The position numbers were made by a program, and so were the translations under genes. A model generated the notes under the pieces. It was not told the origin of the DNA, searched no databases, and saw only the letters and a program-made list of their open reading frames with translations. From Ustilaginoidea virens (taxonomy: Eukaryota; Ascomycota; Sordariomycetes; Hypocreales; Clavicipitaceae): 64,000 nt of DNA. The DNA lies in the NCBI RefSeq assembly GCF_000687475.1, contig NC_057320.1, positions 2,914,001-2,978,000 on the forward strand, read 5' to 3'. Shown here one piece after another: positions 1 through 13,149 of this stretch (its first letter is position 1; every line of letters begins with the position of its first letter).

Positions 1-1
1 T

Positions 2-506
2 TCGCGTGGCTTTACCGACGATCTTTGCTATGGCACCGGCATCACATACCTGGCAGCCCTGTCGATAGGAGGCGCATGGGGTCTGAAGGACGGCCTCCAA
101 AAGTCGGTCGGGCAACCTCCCAAGTTGCGCATGAACGCCATTCTCAACGGCATGACCAGAAGGGGACCTTTTCTCGGCAACTCGGCTGGTGTTGTGGCCA
201 TTGTGTACAACTGCGTCAACTCCTTGATCGGTTCCCTTCGCGGCAAGCACGATGCTGCCAATTCGGTTGTTGCTGGTGTGCTCAGCGGCATGGTGTTCAA
301 GAGCACCCGCGGCGCCCGGTCGATGATGATTTCCGGAGGCGTTGTCGGGTCTGTTGCTGGCATCTGGGCTGTATGTTGAAGGCGCTGCCGCCGCGCAAAA
401 CTTTCCTCTCCTTCCCCGTGGTGACCCAAGTTAACCTCGTTCTCAGATTGCTCGGCGAGCTTTTTTCCCCCTTCCCGAAACCGCTGCTTCCATCGAAAAC
501 TTGTAA
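2..506 (+). CDS. TIM23: TIM23, mitochondrial inner-membrane translocase subunit (5' end outside window)
   Basis: Tim23 is the channel subunit of the TIM23 complex, which imports presequence proteins across the mitochondrial inner membrane. Only the C-terminal part is present. The frame is open from base 2 and reads through the Tim17/Tim22/Tim23-family core: DDLCYGTGITYLAAL, then RRGPFLGNSAGV, RGKHDAANSVVAGVLSGM and MMISGGVVGSVAGIWA. These are the Gly-rich transmembrane helices typical of the family. The simple frame stops at 379, but a GT-AG intron at 371-446 (donor gtatgt, acceptor ttctcag) joins a terminal exon 447-506 whose product IARRAFFPLPE resembles the usual fungal Tim23 tail, so I prefer the spliced end. 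Family assignment is secure; the terminal exon is inferred from splice sites and tail similarity. Confidence 0.9.
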
Positions 507-920
507 ATCATGGACGCTCCTTTTTCACACAACGGTGATGATGTCTTACTCCACCAACTTTTTTTTTCTTTTTTTTTTCCATCGGAACCACGCGGTTGGA
601 CTCACATCGCTCCCTTCATCGGATAGACCGGCAATCGGAGCCAAGGGGAAAAAAGCAAGCGAGACAAAGTCTGCTAGCAGGGTGGGAGGGAGAGGACAAA
701 AGTTGGGAGGCTGAGCGGCAAACTATTTTGGCGGCCTTTGCTGATGCTGCTTAGGCGCGTCTCGGCAGGAAAGCTCTCTGCGCGATGGTGTTTTAGCATG
801 CATCATCCCTCCTCCCATGAACCCAATGTACACTACTACTATATCAGGTTTTTAACCAGCGAGCATTAGACCGCAGAGGGAAGAGGCGTCGGGTCTACAA
901 TTGACATGATTCAGGTTCAC

Positions 921-966
921 AGTGCAGTGCAGTGCAGTGCAGTGCAGCGCCGTGCCGTGCCGTGCC
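921..966. repeat. Pentanucleotide microsatellite (CAGTG/CCGTG)n
   Basis: About nine copies of a 5-bp unit are seen: first CAGTG repeats, then the variant CCGTG. It is one of several pentanucleotide arrays in spacers of this window. Confidence 0.85.
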
Positions 967-1128
967 GTACCGGAGTCGTCTGGGTCAAGCCAAAGTGAAT
1001 TTGACGATGGAGACGAGACGCACGACAACTTGCTCAGCCGTGCCTATCGCATAACGGCACTGGCGCCATTCTCGCATTCACGGCCATCTGAAACCGAACC
1101 CGACAGCTGGCGAGCAGGTTAAACGATA

Positions 1129-1193
1129 GGTGGATGACAGGTGGACGGCAGGCGGACGACAGGTGGACGACAGGTGGACGACAGGTGGACGAC
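1129..1193. repeat. 11-bp tandem repeat (unit ACAGGTGGACG)
   Basis: About six imperfect copies of an 11-bp unit run head to tail. No coding context is evident. Confidence 0.85.
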
Positions 1194-1461
1194 GGGGGCG
1201 AGGGGGGCTGGATGGCATCGTTGCTGGGCACTAGACAATCGCAGTCTCGCTCTCGCCAGCTTCCTTGCTTGCTCTCTTGCTCTACCATATCGATGCTCGC
1301 ACCAGACTTGTTTCAACGACTCGTCAGCCTCAAGTCACGCCGCCGCCCCCCGCGAGCATAACGAAGCGAAGCAAAGTGCAAGCAGGCGGCAGACGACCAG
1401 ACATCACATCACATAAAAAGCAAGCCGCGGGAAAAAAAAAAAAAGAAGAAGTGGCAGCGCG

Positions 1462-1575
1462 ATGTGCTTGCCTTGCTTCCCCTGGACGTGGACGCAGTAC
1501 GAGGATCCCCTGGACCACATGCCCGAGCAGTCGGTTTGGGTGCACGACGGCACGGGCTGGACGCTGCAGCAGTTG
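1462..1575 (+). CDS. Candidate 5' coding exon (38 codons) of the downstream gene
   Basis: An ATG at 1462 opens a Trp-rich, protein-like frame (MCLPCFPWTWTQYEDP, then VWVHDGTGWTLQQL) that ends at a perfect donor, gtgagt, at 1576. Splicing in phase 0 to the acceptor tcaatcccag at 2242-2251 would join it in frame to the gene annotated from 2300. The implied intron of 676 bp is long for this genome and is full of poly-C/G runs, so the exon could instead be a relic or belong to another transcript. I do not recognise the peptide. Confidence 0.4.
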
Positions 1576-2063
1576 GTGAGTTTGTCGTGAATTTTCAAAT
1601 GTCAACTCCAGCAACCTCATGTTCCTTCCAGATGCTTCTCGCGGCGGCGGGAGCAGGAGACAGCCAGCCAGCCAGCCGTCCACGCACGTACACACGCACA
1701 CACGCGTTGGGCTGGGAAAGGAGAGGCGGGGGGGGGGGGGGGGGCTGAGAGCTGGGGAGAGCTGTGAACTTTGAGATGGGAACTGCGAGACGGGAGCTGC
1801 GAGATGTGAGCCCATCAGCCCGTGAGGTGAGGCCCTTGAACAGCAACCGTCTGAGAGTCGACTTGTTGGAGTCCGCGACTCTCTCCATCGTTGCCCCCAT
1901 CCACGCCGCGTCCCACGTTTGCACCGCGCGACCCAGGAGGACCAGAGTTGACCCGTTTGTTTGTTTGTTTACCTGCCTTGGCCTCCCGTTTTCCCACCCT
2001 CGCCTCGCCTCGCCTCGCCTCGCCTCTCCTCGCCTCGCTTTGCACCCAGGCTTCTCTTTCAAC

Positions 2064-2187
2064 CAACCCCCCCCCCCCCTTTCCCCTTCCTTATTCCTTC
2101 CCTTGCCGTCTATCTCTGATTCTTCCCCCTTTCTGCTCCCCCCCCCTTTTTTTTTTAAAAAAAAAAAGAAGAAAAAAGAAAAAAAAA
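2064..2187 (+). promoter_or_regulatory. Pyrimidine-rich tract and A-run before the Pro-rich protein gene
   Basis: A long C/T-rich stretch with a C13 run, then T- and A-runs, lies just upstream of the ATG at 2300. CT-rich stretches are common in filamentous-fungal core promoters. The same stretch would be intronic if the upstream exon at 1462 is used. Confidence 0.35.
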
Positions 2188-2299
2188 CCAATTGACATCT
2201 TCTGCCGCCGCTTCTCAAGGCCTCCCTTTCCCGAAAATCAGTCAATCCCAGCCTGCACCTCTTGCAGATGCCCGCTCTCCGTCTCCAAGCTCCTCAGCC

Positions 2300-3835
2300 A
2301 TGCCCCAGGCAGGCACCGACCCCGAATCGTTCAATCCCAAGCTCGGTCGACGCAAATCGGGCGACTTTGCGCCTCCTCGCCAGGTCCGTTTCGAGGATCC
2401 GAAACTGAAGAGCAATCCTCCACCTCCTCCTGCTTCTGCTCCAGCACCAGCAGCAGCTCCTCCTCCTCCTCCTCCTCCTCCTCCTCCTCCCCCTTCCTCC
2501 CCGGAGCATAGCACCGAGACCAAAACCCAGCCCGACTCGCACCCCCAGGTTGGGCTGCCCCATCTCAATCGTCCTCCCTCCGCACCGTGGTTTACAGCTG
2601 CCGATCCGACTCGCAGCCTCAACTGCCAGCCGTTGGCTCCCGCTGCCACCGCCGCCACCGCCGCTCCTGTTCTTCTTCACCAGCATCCCAACTTCCCGCC
2701 CAACCTTCAGTATCCCCTCTTCACCAACCTTGCCCACCACCACCAGAGCTGCGTCCCAGGAATAGCCTGCCGTCTCGGACTCGGCCACACCTCAGCATCC
2801 AACATGGGCGATTACCAGAACTGCATGCCTCCCCCCACCGGAGTCAACTTTCAACCTCCCGCACCGGATACTACCTTTGGACCCATTCCCCACGTCTACG
2901 TGCCTCGCTTTGACGGCGTGCCTGTGGCAGGTCTTCATGTTGGTTTACCTCCTCCCTGCTCCTCTTATGCCCTGTTTGCTTCTCACCCAGCCACTGCTGT
3001 CTATAACCTGCCTCTCCCTACCTACTACGCTACGCCTACGCCGCTTACCACCACGGTGGTGACGCCAAAGACGTTTCATGTCAACGGGCACACGTACTAT
3101 GCAAGTGCTTTTTTTTGTGTGTGTGTTTGGCCCGTTTTCTTTTTGCTCTTGCATCCCCGACTTTCTCTCTCTGAGGATATTTCCGCTCTCTCTCTCTCTC
3201 TCTCTCTGATGAGCTCGCGAGGCCTTCCCCGTATACTTTGCGTTGCTGCCGTTGTTTTGTTGATAGTGTCACTCACTTGATCACACGAGCTCGATACTGA
3301 CGAAGCTTTTTCTCTCTCTCTCTGTTTTGCCCCGTGCCAGCAACCCGCCGCCGCAGCCTTCCCGGTCGCCCAGCAAGGCTATGTTGGCATTGCCCAACCT
3401 TCATACGTTCCCCTTGCCCAGCCCCAGCCCGTTGTCATCAACGGCCAGGCCTATGTTTCCGCCCCCGGAATCCCAGGTCAGCCCATGATGGCACCTCCCG
3501 TCATGGCAACGCCTGGTGGCGGAATCGGCGTGGCCCCTGCAGGAGCTATTCCCATCATACCAGGTAATGCTTCCTCCAACATCCCCGATGTCGCTGGCGT
3601 TGGCAGGACCCCCAACGAAGAGACTCTTCGACAGGTTGAGTTTGCATACAACAATCGCCTGTTTGAGCCGCAGGACTTTAAGCCAGCGGATGATGATCCT
3701 TCTCGTTTTTATTATGTGCGCGAGGTTGACGGGAACTGGACCCAGCGCAACCGCTTTACCATTGATCACATGGGCAATTGCAGGTGGTACGTCACCGACG
3801 AGGGGTGGTTTTACGCGGTACGACTGCCTGATTGA
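2300..3835 (+). CDS. Uncharacterised Pro-rich protein with conserved Trp-rich C-terminus
   Basis: Function unknown. Two exons, 2300-3100 and 3341-3835, give 431 residues from the ATG at 2300, the first ATG in this frame; the frame is open further upstream only without an ATG. The N-terminal half is disordered, with a Pro-rich run near residues 60-75 and a short motif PPRQVRFEDPKLKS near residue 30. The C-terminal 70 residues are dense and look folded, containing FYYVREVDGNWTQRNR and ending WYVTDEGWFYAVRLPD. The intron at 3101-3340 has a GC donor (gcaagt) and a cag acceptor and holds a (TC)n run; removal joins the frames in phase 0. A 5' exon at 1462-1575 may extend the protein. It is convergent with the mannosidase gene. 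Confidence 0.75.
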
Positions 3836-4626
3836 AGAAAGGGGAAGTGTGATGGGGGGGGGGGGGGGGGGCGAGAGCGGACAGATGAACTCGACTTTTC
3901 CTCTGTCTCTCTCTTGTCTTTCTCTCTCCCCGGGGATCTTTGGAACTGTACGTCTCTGTCATGATCCGTCAGATGCGTTCGACTCATGTTTTTTTCAATC
4001 AGAAATTGTGGTTTTCTTTTGACTGTGAGAGCGAAGGACGAGTTTTTTTTTTTTTTTTTTTTTTCCCGCAAGGCAGGTAGCTATCCCCTTGGGCCAACTA
4101 GAGTCAAACGGCTCTCGTCTTGCCTTTTGTTTCTAACCCCTACAGGCCACAAGTTGCACGCCTTCCCGCGCAACACGACGATTATGACAACACGAATGCC
4201 CATGGATGGTCACGCCTCGGCGAGGTGGAAAAGTGTGCTGGACGTTTCTGGGTTGCCGTGCTGCCGATATATGCCGGCTGAGGATACCCGTTTGATGATG
4301 CATACTTTTTGCAACAATTTGATTTTGGAGGACAACAGGATGATTTATTTGATTTCCCCCGTGTTTTATACGCTGGTACCCAAGTGAGCGTACGCTCTTG
4401 CTTGGTTCGCCAGTCACGTTTTGTACACTAGCATCAAAAGTGATGTCCTATTGCATCATCTCTCTGCCGCGCCATGCCGCTGTAATCAATACACGCTGTT
4501 TCCAAACGGGATGCTGCTTCTATTTCTCGCCTTTCCCTCTAGTGTGCCACGTAGTCCCATATGTGGTGGTGCCCCGTCGTCTTCCGCGGACAATTTTGAT
4601 CCACGCACCCACCGCGGGCGCTCCGT
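3836..4626. other. Convergent 3' spacer
   Basis: This stretch lies between the stops of two convergent genes. It contains a G-run of about 16 at 3853-3871 and a T-run of about 20 near 4043-4063. No gene is supported; it presumably holds both 3' UTRs. Confidence 0.5.
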
Positions 4627-6674
<2,048 letters not shown>

Positions 6675-7973
6675 GGTGATGGTGGCATCTCCAGGCTCCC
6701 GTTCTCGGGAGGCGAGTAGTTGCAAAGCTGCGTATCCGCGCAAGGGAAGCGAACAGGGAGATGGGGCCAAGGGCGAGAAAAATCGAGGACAATTGAGTTC
6801 AGCCCATGTCGAGGGTTGGCGCTAGGGACGGAGCCGGGACTAGTTTGCTTGCGGAGGACATGACAATAAGTGGCCTGAACTGGCGTCCCCCCCAGATTAA
6901 ATTTATTTTTTCCCCATGGCTTCTGCTCGTTTGAGTCAGGGAAAAGCGACGAGGGCCTCGGGGCAGGGGAGGCAGGGGAAGGGGGGGGGGGGGGCCGCCG
7001 GCCGAAGCATGCAGATTTGTTTTGCGTTTCATGGATGCGTTTCATGGACTGCGTCGTCCGCAGGCAAGGCGTTTCAGCGCGACAGATGCCGACGACCCAT
7101 GGCGAACATGTGCCGCAGGCGCTTTCCGCCAGGCGGGAGGGGTGGAGGGTAAGAGGTTGGCCACAATCAGCAGTCAAATTGATCCAACATTGGATTCGAG
7201 AGAAGGCGAAGCAGAGGCAGAAAAGAGGCATTAAAGAGGCAGATGCAGAGGCGGATGCAGAGGCGGATGCAAGAGGCAGGAGCAGGCCGGGTTAGGGTTC
7301 TGGACGGGGGGGCTCTTGCCGCAGCCCGGCTAATTCATTCATTGTACGGAGCATCGCGGCGCAGTGTAGGTAGAGAGAGGCCCTGGTATCGGTACTTGCG
7401 TGGGCATGTGCCGCATGCTCCGTGCCGGGGTCTGCGCTGTGCCTTTAAATTGTCGGCCCCATGGGTTCTCGGTAGCAGATACCAGGGGTGTAAAGGTAGC
7501 CGGTACATGCTGCGGGATGTGGAATAAGTCCCTGGAGATGCTGCCAACTCGCACAGTGTACGTTGGGCACCTTGTCAGGTGTCTGAATATTTGCAACTAC
7601 AAATCAAGGAATCCCGGGCCGTGTATAGAGTACCACGTTTCTTAATAGGAGACATCTTGGGTACCTACATGTACCGACCAGGTACCTAGGAACCCGGTAA
7701 ATGAGACGCGCGGGGCTCCCGCTCCTCTGCCCGGAAGCCCCGCCGGGCTGCCAACCAGAGATCAACTCGGGCCAGTGAAAGCGTCCAATGAAAGCACCAA
7801 CCTGCGATGCGAAACCCGAGATATCTCCTCACGGCAATCTCTTGCCCCTCGCCATTTATCACCGACTCCCAAAAAACACTCACCCATAAACACAAACAAT
7901 TCCGTTGGCCGTTGCAGCAAAACTTGCTTAGTCTCGTCTCCGGCCATTTACCCGACATCAGCTCTTTCCCACC
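6675..7973. other. Divergent promoter spacer between mannosidase and cyanase genes
   Basis: About 1.3 kb without a convincing gene. It has a G-run of about 13 near 6979-6992, imperfect GCAGAGGCGGAT repeats near 7237-7275 and a cluster of GGTACC/TACCTAG words near 7655-7690. It should hold the 5' regions of both flanking genes. Confidence 0.5.
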
Positions 7974-7978
7974 ATGCC

Positions 7979-8010
<32 letters not shown>

Positions 8011-8631
8011 TAGCGTCCATCGGCGTACGTAAAGCCCTCTGTTTTCCAGACCGTTCATGTCGTCGTCTTGCAGCCCCCAGTAAACATTTTCACCACAGGC
8101 CACCGTCGAGGATACGGTCCCCGTCTTCAGCACTCTCCTCTTCGAGGCCAAGACGGCCAAGAACCTGACGTTTGCCCAAATCGCCCAGCACCTCGGTCGC
8201 AGCGAGGTCGCGTGCGCCGCCCTGTTCTACGGCCAAGCCCGGGCGTCCCCCGAGGATGTCGACAAGCTGAGCTCCTTGCTCGGGGTCCCCGTCGCCGAGC
8301 TAGCCGAGCAGCTGACGGCCTTCCCCAACCGGGGCACCTCGGTGCCAATGCCCCCGACCGAGCCTCTGATTTACCGTCTGTACGAGGTTGTTCAGAACTA
8401 CGGCTACGCGTACAAGGCCGTCATGAACGAGAAGTTTGGTGACGGCATCATGAGCGGCGTCTGCTTCAAGACGGACGTGGACAAGGAAGTTGACGAGACG
8501 GGTGCGGCTTGGGCCGTCATCACCATGAAGGGCAAGTGGTGAGTTTGAGCTGGTTTTTTCCATTGCACGTCGACGACATCTTGGGCAAGATGGATTGATG
8601 CTTCGCCAGGCTGCCCTTTGCTCGATTTTAA
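7974..8631 (+). CDS. cynS: Cyanate hydratase (cyanase)
   Basis: Cyanase converts cyanate and bicarbonate to ammonia (via carbamate) and CO2 in the cytosol. Three exons, 7974-8024, 8099-8538 and 8610-8631, give 170 residues. All junctions fit: GT-AG introns of 74 and 71 bp, the second in phase 2, restoring the conserved C-terminus GKWLPFARF. The catalytic triad of the E. coli enzyme (Arg96, Glu99, Ser122) appears as R110, E113 and S136 with a constant offset of 14, within [18 protein letters not shown] and GDGIMSG. The N-terminal HTH-like part contains [15 protein letters not shown]. Oddly, residues 3-12 are ten consecutive Gln from a CAG repeat placed right at the start. The ATG sits in caccATGcc and no other in-frame start is available. 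Confidence 0.96.
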
Positions 8632-9244
8632 GTCGGGTCTTGATGAACAACCAGTGATGGGGTGCGCACATGCGCACATGTATATGTTCCAAAACAGACG
8701 ACGCTTCGTAAATTGCTGCATGACTGGAAGCGGTCGCGCGAGATTGACCAATCAAACAACCACCGCTGTTCACTGAACTTTGAACCAGAGAATAAAGTCA
8801 AGGGTAATGAAAACCACAGCAAACATGTTTTTGTTTTTTTTTTCGTTCGTTTCAGAAAAGGTAGACGACGTAAGAATGTGTGCTCGACGACAAAGGTATT
8901 ATCCAGAGGCATTTGCTTCCAATGGTCTGGGGAGGTCTTGCACTCTGTTGCACTCATTCGATGCAGAATACTCCGTATGCGAGTGTTCGAACGACAATTT
9001 GTCTTGGTGCCCGGCATGTCTCGGCTTGAAGTGCTTGTCATGTCCCATGTCCCATTTCCCCCCCACTCACGCGGGTAAACATGCGCCGTTACAACGAATG
9101 CCCCCGACGTGACACCGTCGGCAGACAACGGCCTCGCAAGCATGACGCGTAGTTGAACCAAACGTTAAAACATCGAAACGTGCCCAAGGTTTTATCGTCA
9201 ACATCAACCTCCAACCGAAGCTCCGGATAAAGCTAACCGACAAA
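8632..9244. other. Spacer between cyanase and dephospho-CoA kinase genes
   Basis: No gene is seen. It holds a copy of the 9-mer TACTCCGTA at 8969-8977, a motif that recurs in spacers of this window. Confidence 0.5.
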
Positions 9245-10069
9245 ATGCTGCTCATTGGTCTGACCGGATCCATTGCCACCGGCAAATCAACTGTTTCGTC
9301 GCTCCTGAAAGCGGAACCATATCGGCTCCCGGTCGTCGACGCCGACGTCTTGGCCCGCAAAGTCGTCGAACCCGGCACAAACGGGTACCGCGCCGTCCTC
9401 GAGCACTTTGCAGCAACCACGCCGGACCTCCTCGTCCAGCCGTCCGACTCCATGCCCGCAAACGGCCCCGACGGCAAGGGAAGACCGCTGAACCGCCCCG
9501 CCTTGGGCAGGCGCGTCTTCGGCGACAGCGAGGAGCGCCGCAGAGACCGCGCCGTGCTGAACGGCATAGTTCACCCCGCCGTCCGCAAGGAGATGCTCAA
9601 AGAGATCCTGGGCTGCTACCTGAGAGGGCACTGGGCCGTCGTTGTCGATGTTCCGCTCCTGTTTGAGAGCGGGCTGGATCGCTTCTGCGGCCTGACCATG
9701 GTCGTCGCGGTGCGCGAGCCGGAAACCCAGATGAAGCGACTCATGGGGAGGGACGCCCATCTTAGCAGGCAGGATGCGGAAAACAGAGTCCGAAGCCAGA
9801 CCGACGTGCGCATCAAGGCGCAACGGTGTCTCGAGCGAGGGGACGGGAAAGGCGTGGTTTTGTGGAACGACGGGCCCAAGGAGGATCTGGCGGTCCAGCT
9901 GGACGATGCAGTGAAGCAGATGAGGGCTCGAAGCCCCGAATGGTGGTCCTGGGTGCTTCTGGGCTGCCCGCCACTGGCGTTGATGGTGTCGGCCTGGAGG
10001 CTCTGGCAAAACATGGCCATCAACAGACGGTGGGAGGAGTCACAGACGGACGCCAAGGCAAAGCTGTAA
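9245..10069 (+). CDS. CAB5: Dephospho-CoA kinase
   Basis: It catalyses the last step of coenzyme A synthesis, ATP-dependent 3'-phosphorylation of dephospho-CoA. One uninterrupted frame of 274 residues starts at an ATG in a good context (acaaaATG). The P-loop GLTGSIATGKST is at residues 5-16, followed by VVDADVLARKVVEPG, which fits the substrate-binding DAD motif, VVVDVPLLFESGLDRF in the middle, and an Arg-rich lid region with RLMGRDAHLSRQDAENR. The length exceeds bacterial CoaE (about 200) because of a C-terminal hydrophobic helix, WVLLGCPPLALMVSAW, near residues 237-252. Such a tail in fungal forms suggests membrane association; this is inference. The symbol follows the yeast orthologue by family only. 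Confidence 0.94.
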   Translation: MLLIGLTGSIATGKSTVSSLLKAEPYRLPVVDADVLARKVVEPGTNGYRAVLEHFAATTPDLLVQPSDSMPANGPDGKGRPLNRPALGRRVFGDSEERRRDRAVLNGIVHPAVRKEMLKEILGCYLRGHWAVVVDVPLLFESGLDRFCGLTMVVAVREPETQMKRLMGRDAHLSRQDAENRVRSQTDVRIKAQRCLERGDGKGVVLWNDGPKEDLAVQLDDAVKQMRARSPEWWSWVLLGCPPLALMVSAWRLWQNMAINRRWEESQTDAKAKL

Positions 10070-10321
10070 TGTTCACGTCTCAACGTCGAGGCAACTCGGT
10101 TCTTCATGCCAGTTTATACCAGTTGACGAGTCCAGTTTGTTCGCCAACTGGCGGCGTTTGATGCGACGGACCGATCGAATGCTTGCCAGCTGGCAGCCAC
10201 GCCAGCCGCCAGCCTGCCAGCCAGCCTGCCTGCCAGGCCGATAAGCGTAACCATCGCCACCGGCCCTCCTTACCAGCAGATGAAAAGTTTACGCCGTATT
10301 TTAATTTCCCCCATATATATA

Positions 10322-10360
<39 letters not shown>

Positions 10361-10521
10361 GAAATTGGCCGCAACACCTGCAGAACGGAATCCCAGATCC
10401 AGACCCTAATGATCTTCAGCCGATCGCGCACCGATCTCATCTCCTCAGCCCTCGTTCTCAACGCAAACACGCCGCCCACACCGCGGCGGCCCCGAATACC
10501 CTCCCCGGCTGCTCGGCAACA
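10070..10521. other. Spacer with AT microsatellite
   Basis: No gene is seen. It contains CAGCCAGC/CTGCCAGC repeats near 10185-10235 and an (AT)n array. Confidence 0.5.
10312..10359. repeat. (AT)n microsatellite
   Basis: An almost pure AT dinucleotide array of about 24 units, interrupted once by GC near 10323. Confidence 0.95.
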
Positions 10522-11985
10522 ATGGCCCGGAAAGGCAGAGCTGACGCGCCCTCTCTTTTCTGCGAATGGGTCGTCGGGACCACTCTTGCCGCCGCCCTCG
10601 GCCCTATCCCCAAGAAGCCCCCGCGGCAACGTGACGTCGTGACGGTCGAGGTGCTCACCGACGACGAAGCGCGCGAGGACACCCTCAGGATAACGTACCC
10701 GCGGACAGGAGCACGCGAGAACAAGGAAGCCGAGAGGGCAGGCGGCGGCTCCGCGAAGAAGGTGGTTCGCTTCCACCACGACTCGAGAAAGTCGGCGCTG
10801 AAAAAGGACGACACCACAGACTCCGAGGCCGACACGTCTGACGGGTCGGACGATGCAGACGCTGAGGCGGAACGCGCCAAGGCAGCCAAGGCAAAAGGCG
10901 AGTCCTTCGACAGCGACGAGGACGAGTCGGAGCCTCATTCAACCTGTACTTGCACCCACTGCATCCGCGATCGTCGGAAGAAGCAGCGCCAGGGGAGGAA
11001 GTGCGCCAAAAGGGAGAAAGCAGCACCGCAAAAGCCTGGCCGCGAAAAGAAGAGCAGCAAGAGCAAGAAGAAGGAGCACAAGAAGAAGAAGAAGCAGAAG
11101 AAGAGGAGCGACTCGAGTGGCGAGAGTGCCAGCGAGGAAGAAGAGAGCCGCGGCTCGGAAACGGAAGAGTCGGCAAAGGATACTGAAGACGACTCTGACG
11201 CTGTCAAGTCTCGAACGCCAGGCGCGGCGAGCAGAGGTCAGGCCGGAAACAAAAGCAAGGACACGGACAAGAAAAAAGACGAGACTCCAACCCAGGAACC
11301 CGACCCTGTCAAGGCCGCGCAAGCCGCCAACGACAAGGAGGACAAGAGCGAAAGGGACAGCCAGAAGGAACAACAAGCCCAAGCTGCCGAGGAATCCAAA
11401 AAGCCGAGCACCCCCGAGCCCAGCAACGCGGTCAAGTATCCCGCCGCCGCCTTTCACGCCCCTCACGCCCCTCACGCCCGCCGACCCAATCTCATCGAGC
11501 CCATACGCGCTCAGGTCGTCCACACCGAGAGAGTCATCGAGACGCCGGAAGACCCCTTCCCCAACGCGTACTACGACTCGGAAAACCACATTGTCAGGAT
11601 ATACCACGGACCCGTGTACGGCCATCACGGCCCGTCCCTGTATCCCAGGTACAACCCGCCAGTCGCGCCGGCGCCGGCGCCGGTCGGCGTGCCGCACCCC
11701 CTGCACAACCCGTACTACTACCACGGCTTCGGCAGGGTCCAGGACCCGAGCGGCCTCGCGCACGTGCCCATCGCGCAGGGCGTGCCGGCCGCGCCGCCGT
11801 GGACGACGACGGCGGCCTTTTGCCCCCCGCCCGGATTCGCCGCCGCCGCGTGCCCGGGCAGACCGGCGGACAACCACGCGGCCAACGGGAACCGCAGCAG
11901 AGGCGCGTTCAGCACCTTTGACGCAGGGCCCAACGCGGCGGCCGTCGCCGGCGGGAACAACGTCTTCCCCACCGCCAACGACAGC

Positions 11986-12037
<52 letters not shown>

Positions 12038-12642
12038 GCAACAGCAACCCTTACTACACCAAAAAGAACCGCTCCCCCTTCAGCACCTACGGCGGCAGCA
12101 AGCGCGCCGCCTCGAACGCCAGCACCAAAGGCTCCCGGCCCGGCCGCAACGACCAGCCCAAACCGTCGTCGGCTCCTTCTCCGCAAAACCTCCCGGAGGA
12201 CGCCTGGGCCGACTCCAACGCGAACGCCTGGAACGCCGCCGGCCAGGACGCCTGGTCGAGCAAGCATGCGCAGCGCAGCAACTCCCACCCCGCCGCCGCC
12301 TTCGACGCGACCCGCCGCGACTCGGGCTGGAACAACGCCCCGTCCGACGCGGCGCAGCTGGACCCAGGCCAAAGCTCTCCCTGGGGGCCCGTCCCTGAAC
12401 CGCCGCCGCAGGGCAACGACAACGCCGGCGGGTGGGGCGAGACGACGCAGCAGGATGCGGTGCCGAGCCGCCACGAAGCAGCAGCTTGGGGGCAGCCCGG
12501 CCAAGGGGATCGCAGCCAGGCCTTGGTGGATAACAATAACGTCATGCCGGGGGGCTGGGTCACGCCTTCGGCTGAGCCGTCTTCGGCCTGGGCTGATCCC
12601 ACCATGGCGGCGTCTACGGGTGGCAAGATAGACCTTTGGTGA
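10522..12642 (+). CDS. Uncharacterised low-complexity protein
   Basis: Function unknown. A single frame of 706 residues begins at aacaATGgcc. The N-terminal 60 residues look ordered (FCEWVVGTTLAAALGPIPKK). A short motif KKVVRFHHDSRKSALKK is near residue 75, an acidic stretch follows, then a Cys cluster CTCTHC near residues 142-147 and a long Lys/Glu/Ser-rich charged segment (about 150-310). A Tyr/Pro-rich segment with VERVIETPED-like spacing follows, then 17 consecutive Asn from an (AAC)17 run at residues 489-505, and a Trp/Gln-rich C-terminus with repeated AW motifs. The long open frames in two other frames here are GC-driven shadows. Probably largely disordered; nuclear or RNA-related roles would be guesswork. 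Confidence 0.75.
11986..12036 (+). repeat. (AAC)17 trinucleotide repeat inside a coding sequence
   Basis: It encodes 17 consecutive Asn. It is a likely site of length variation between strains. Confidence 0.95.
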
Positions 12643-13112
12643 TGGCGGTTGCCCATTGACTCCGGGGTTGGGGGGGGGGGGGAGGGGGGGGGGAAACAGG
12701 TCGACTTTGGTGCTGCGTGGTGACGCTTTTTGGTGTGGAGCTGGGAGCGCAAAGTCATGGTAGATGGGAGTAGCCACGGTAAACTGCATTGGTATTGATA
12801 TTGGTACTTGGGGACAAGGTTTCCCGGGCCATTCAGCGGGACAAGCCAGACGGCTTTAGGTGAAGGGAAACCAAGCTGATCTGGACATGGTGGCACGCAG
12901 GCGATAGCCCTAGCGACAGAGCAAATAAACGGACTGGCTGTTGCATGCTTCGTCACATCTAATTTACATGGTGAATTTTTCAATGCTGTGTGGTAATATG
13001 CAAAAATGTACACGCTGAGATTTGACACAATGGCTCCAATATACATTCTGGTTTGAAATTCTTCAAGCGATGGTCGGAATCTCTTTCGATTCCTCCTCTT
13101 TCCTTTTTCCCA

Positions 13113-13149
<37 letters not shown>

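Larger units (their letters stand above)
507..1461. other. Intergenic spacer with tandem repeats
   Basis: No convincing gene is seen. The spacer holds a T-run near 560-590, a pentanucleotide array near 921-966 and an 11-bp array at 1129-1193. Reading frames that cross it are low-complexity translations of these repeats. Confidence 0.6.

Noticed and set aside
10853..12631. 592-codon plus-strand and 616-codon minus-strand frames over the low-complexity gene
   Set aside because: Both are Arg/Thr/Pro- or Val/Arg-rich out-of-frame readings of the same repetitive DNA; the 706-codon frame has the better start and composition.
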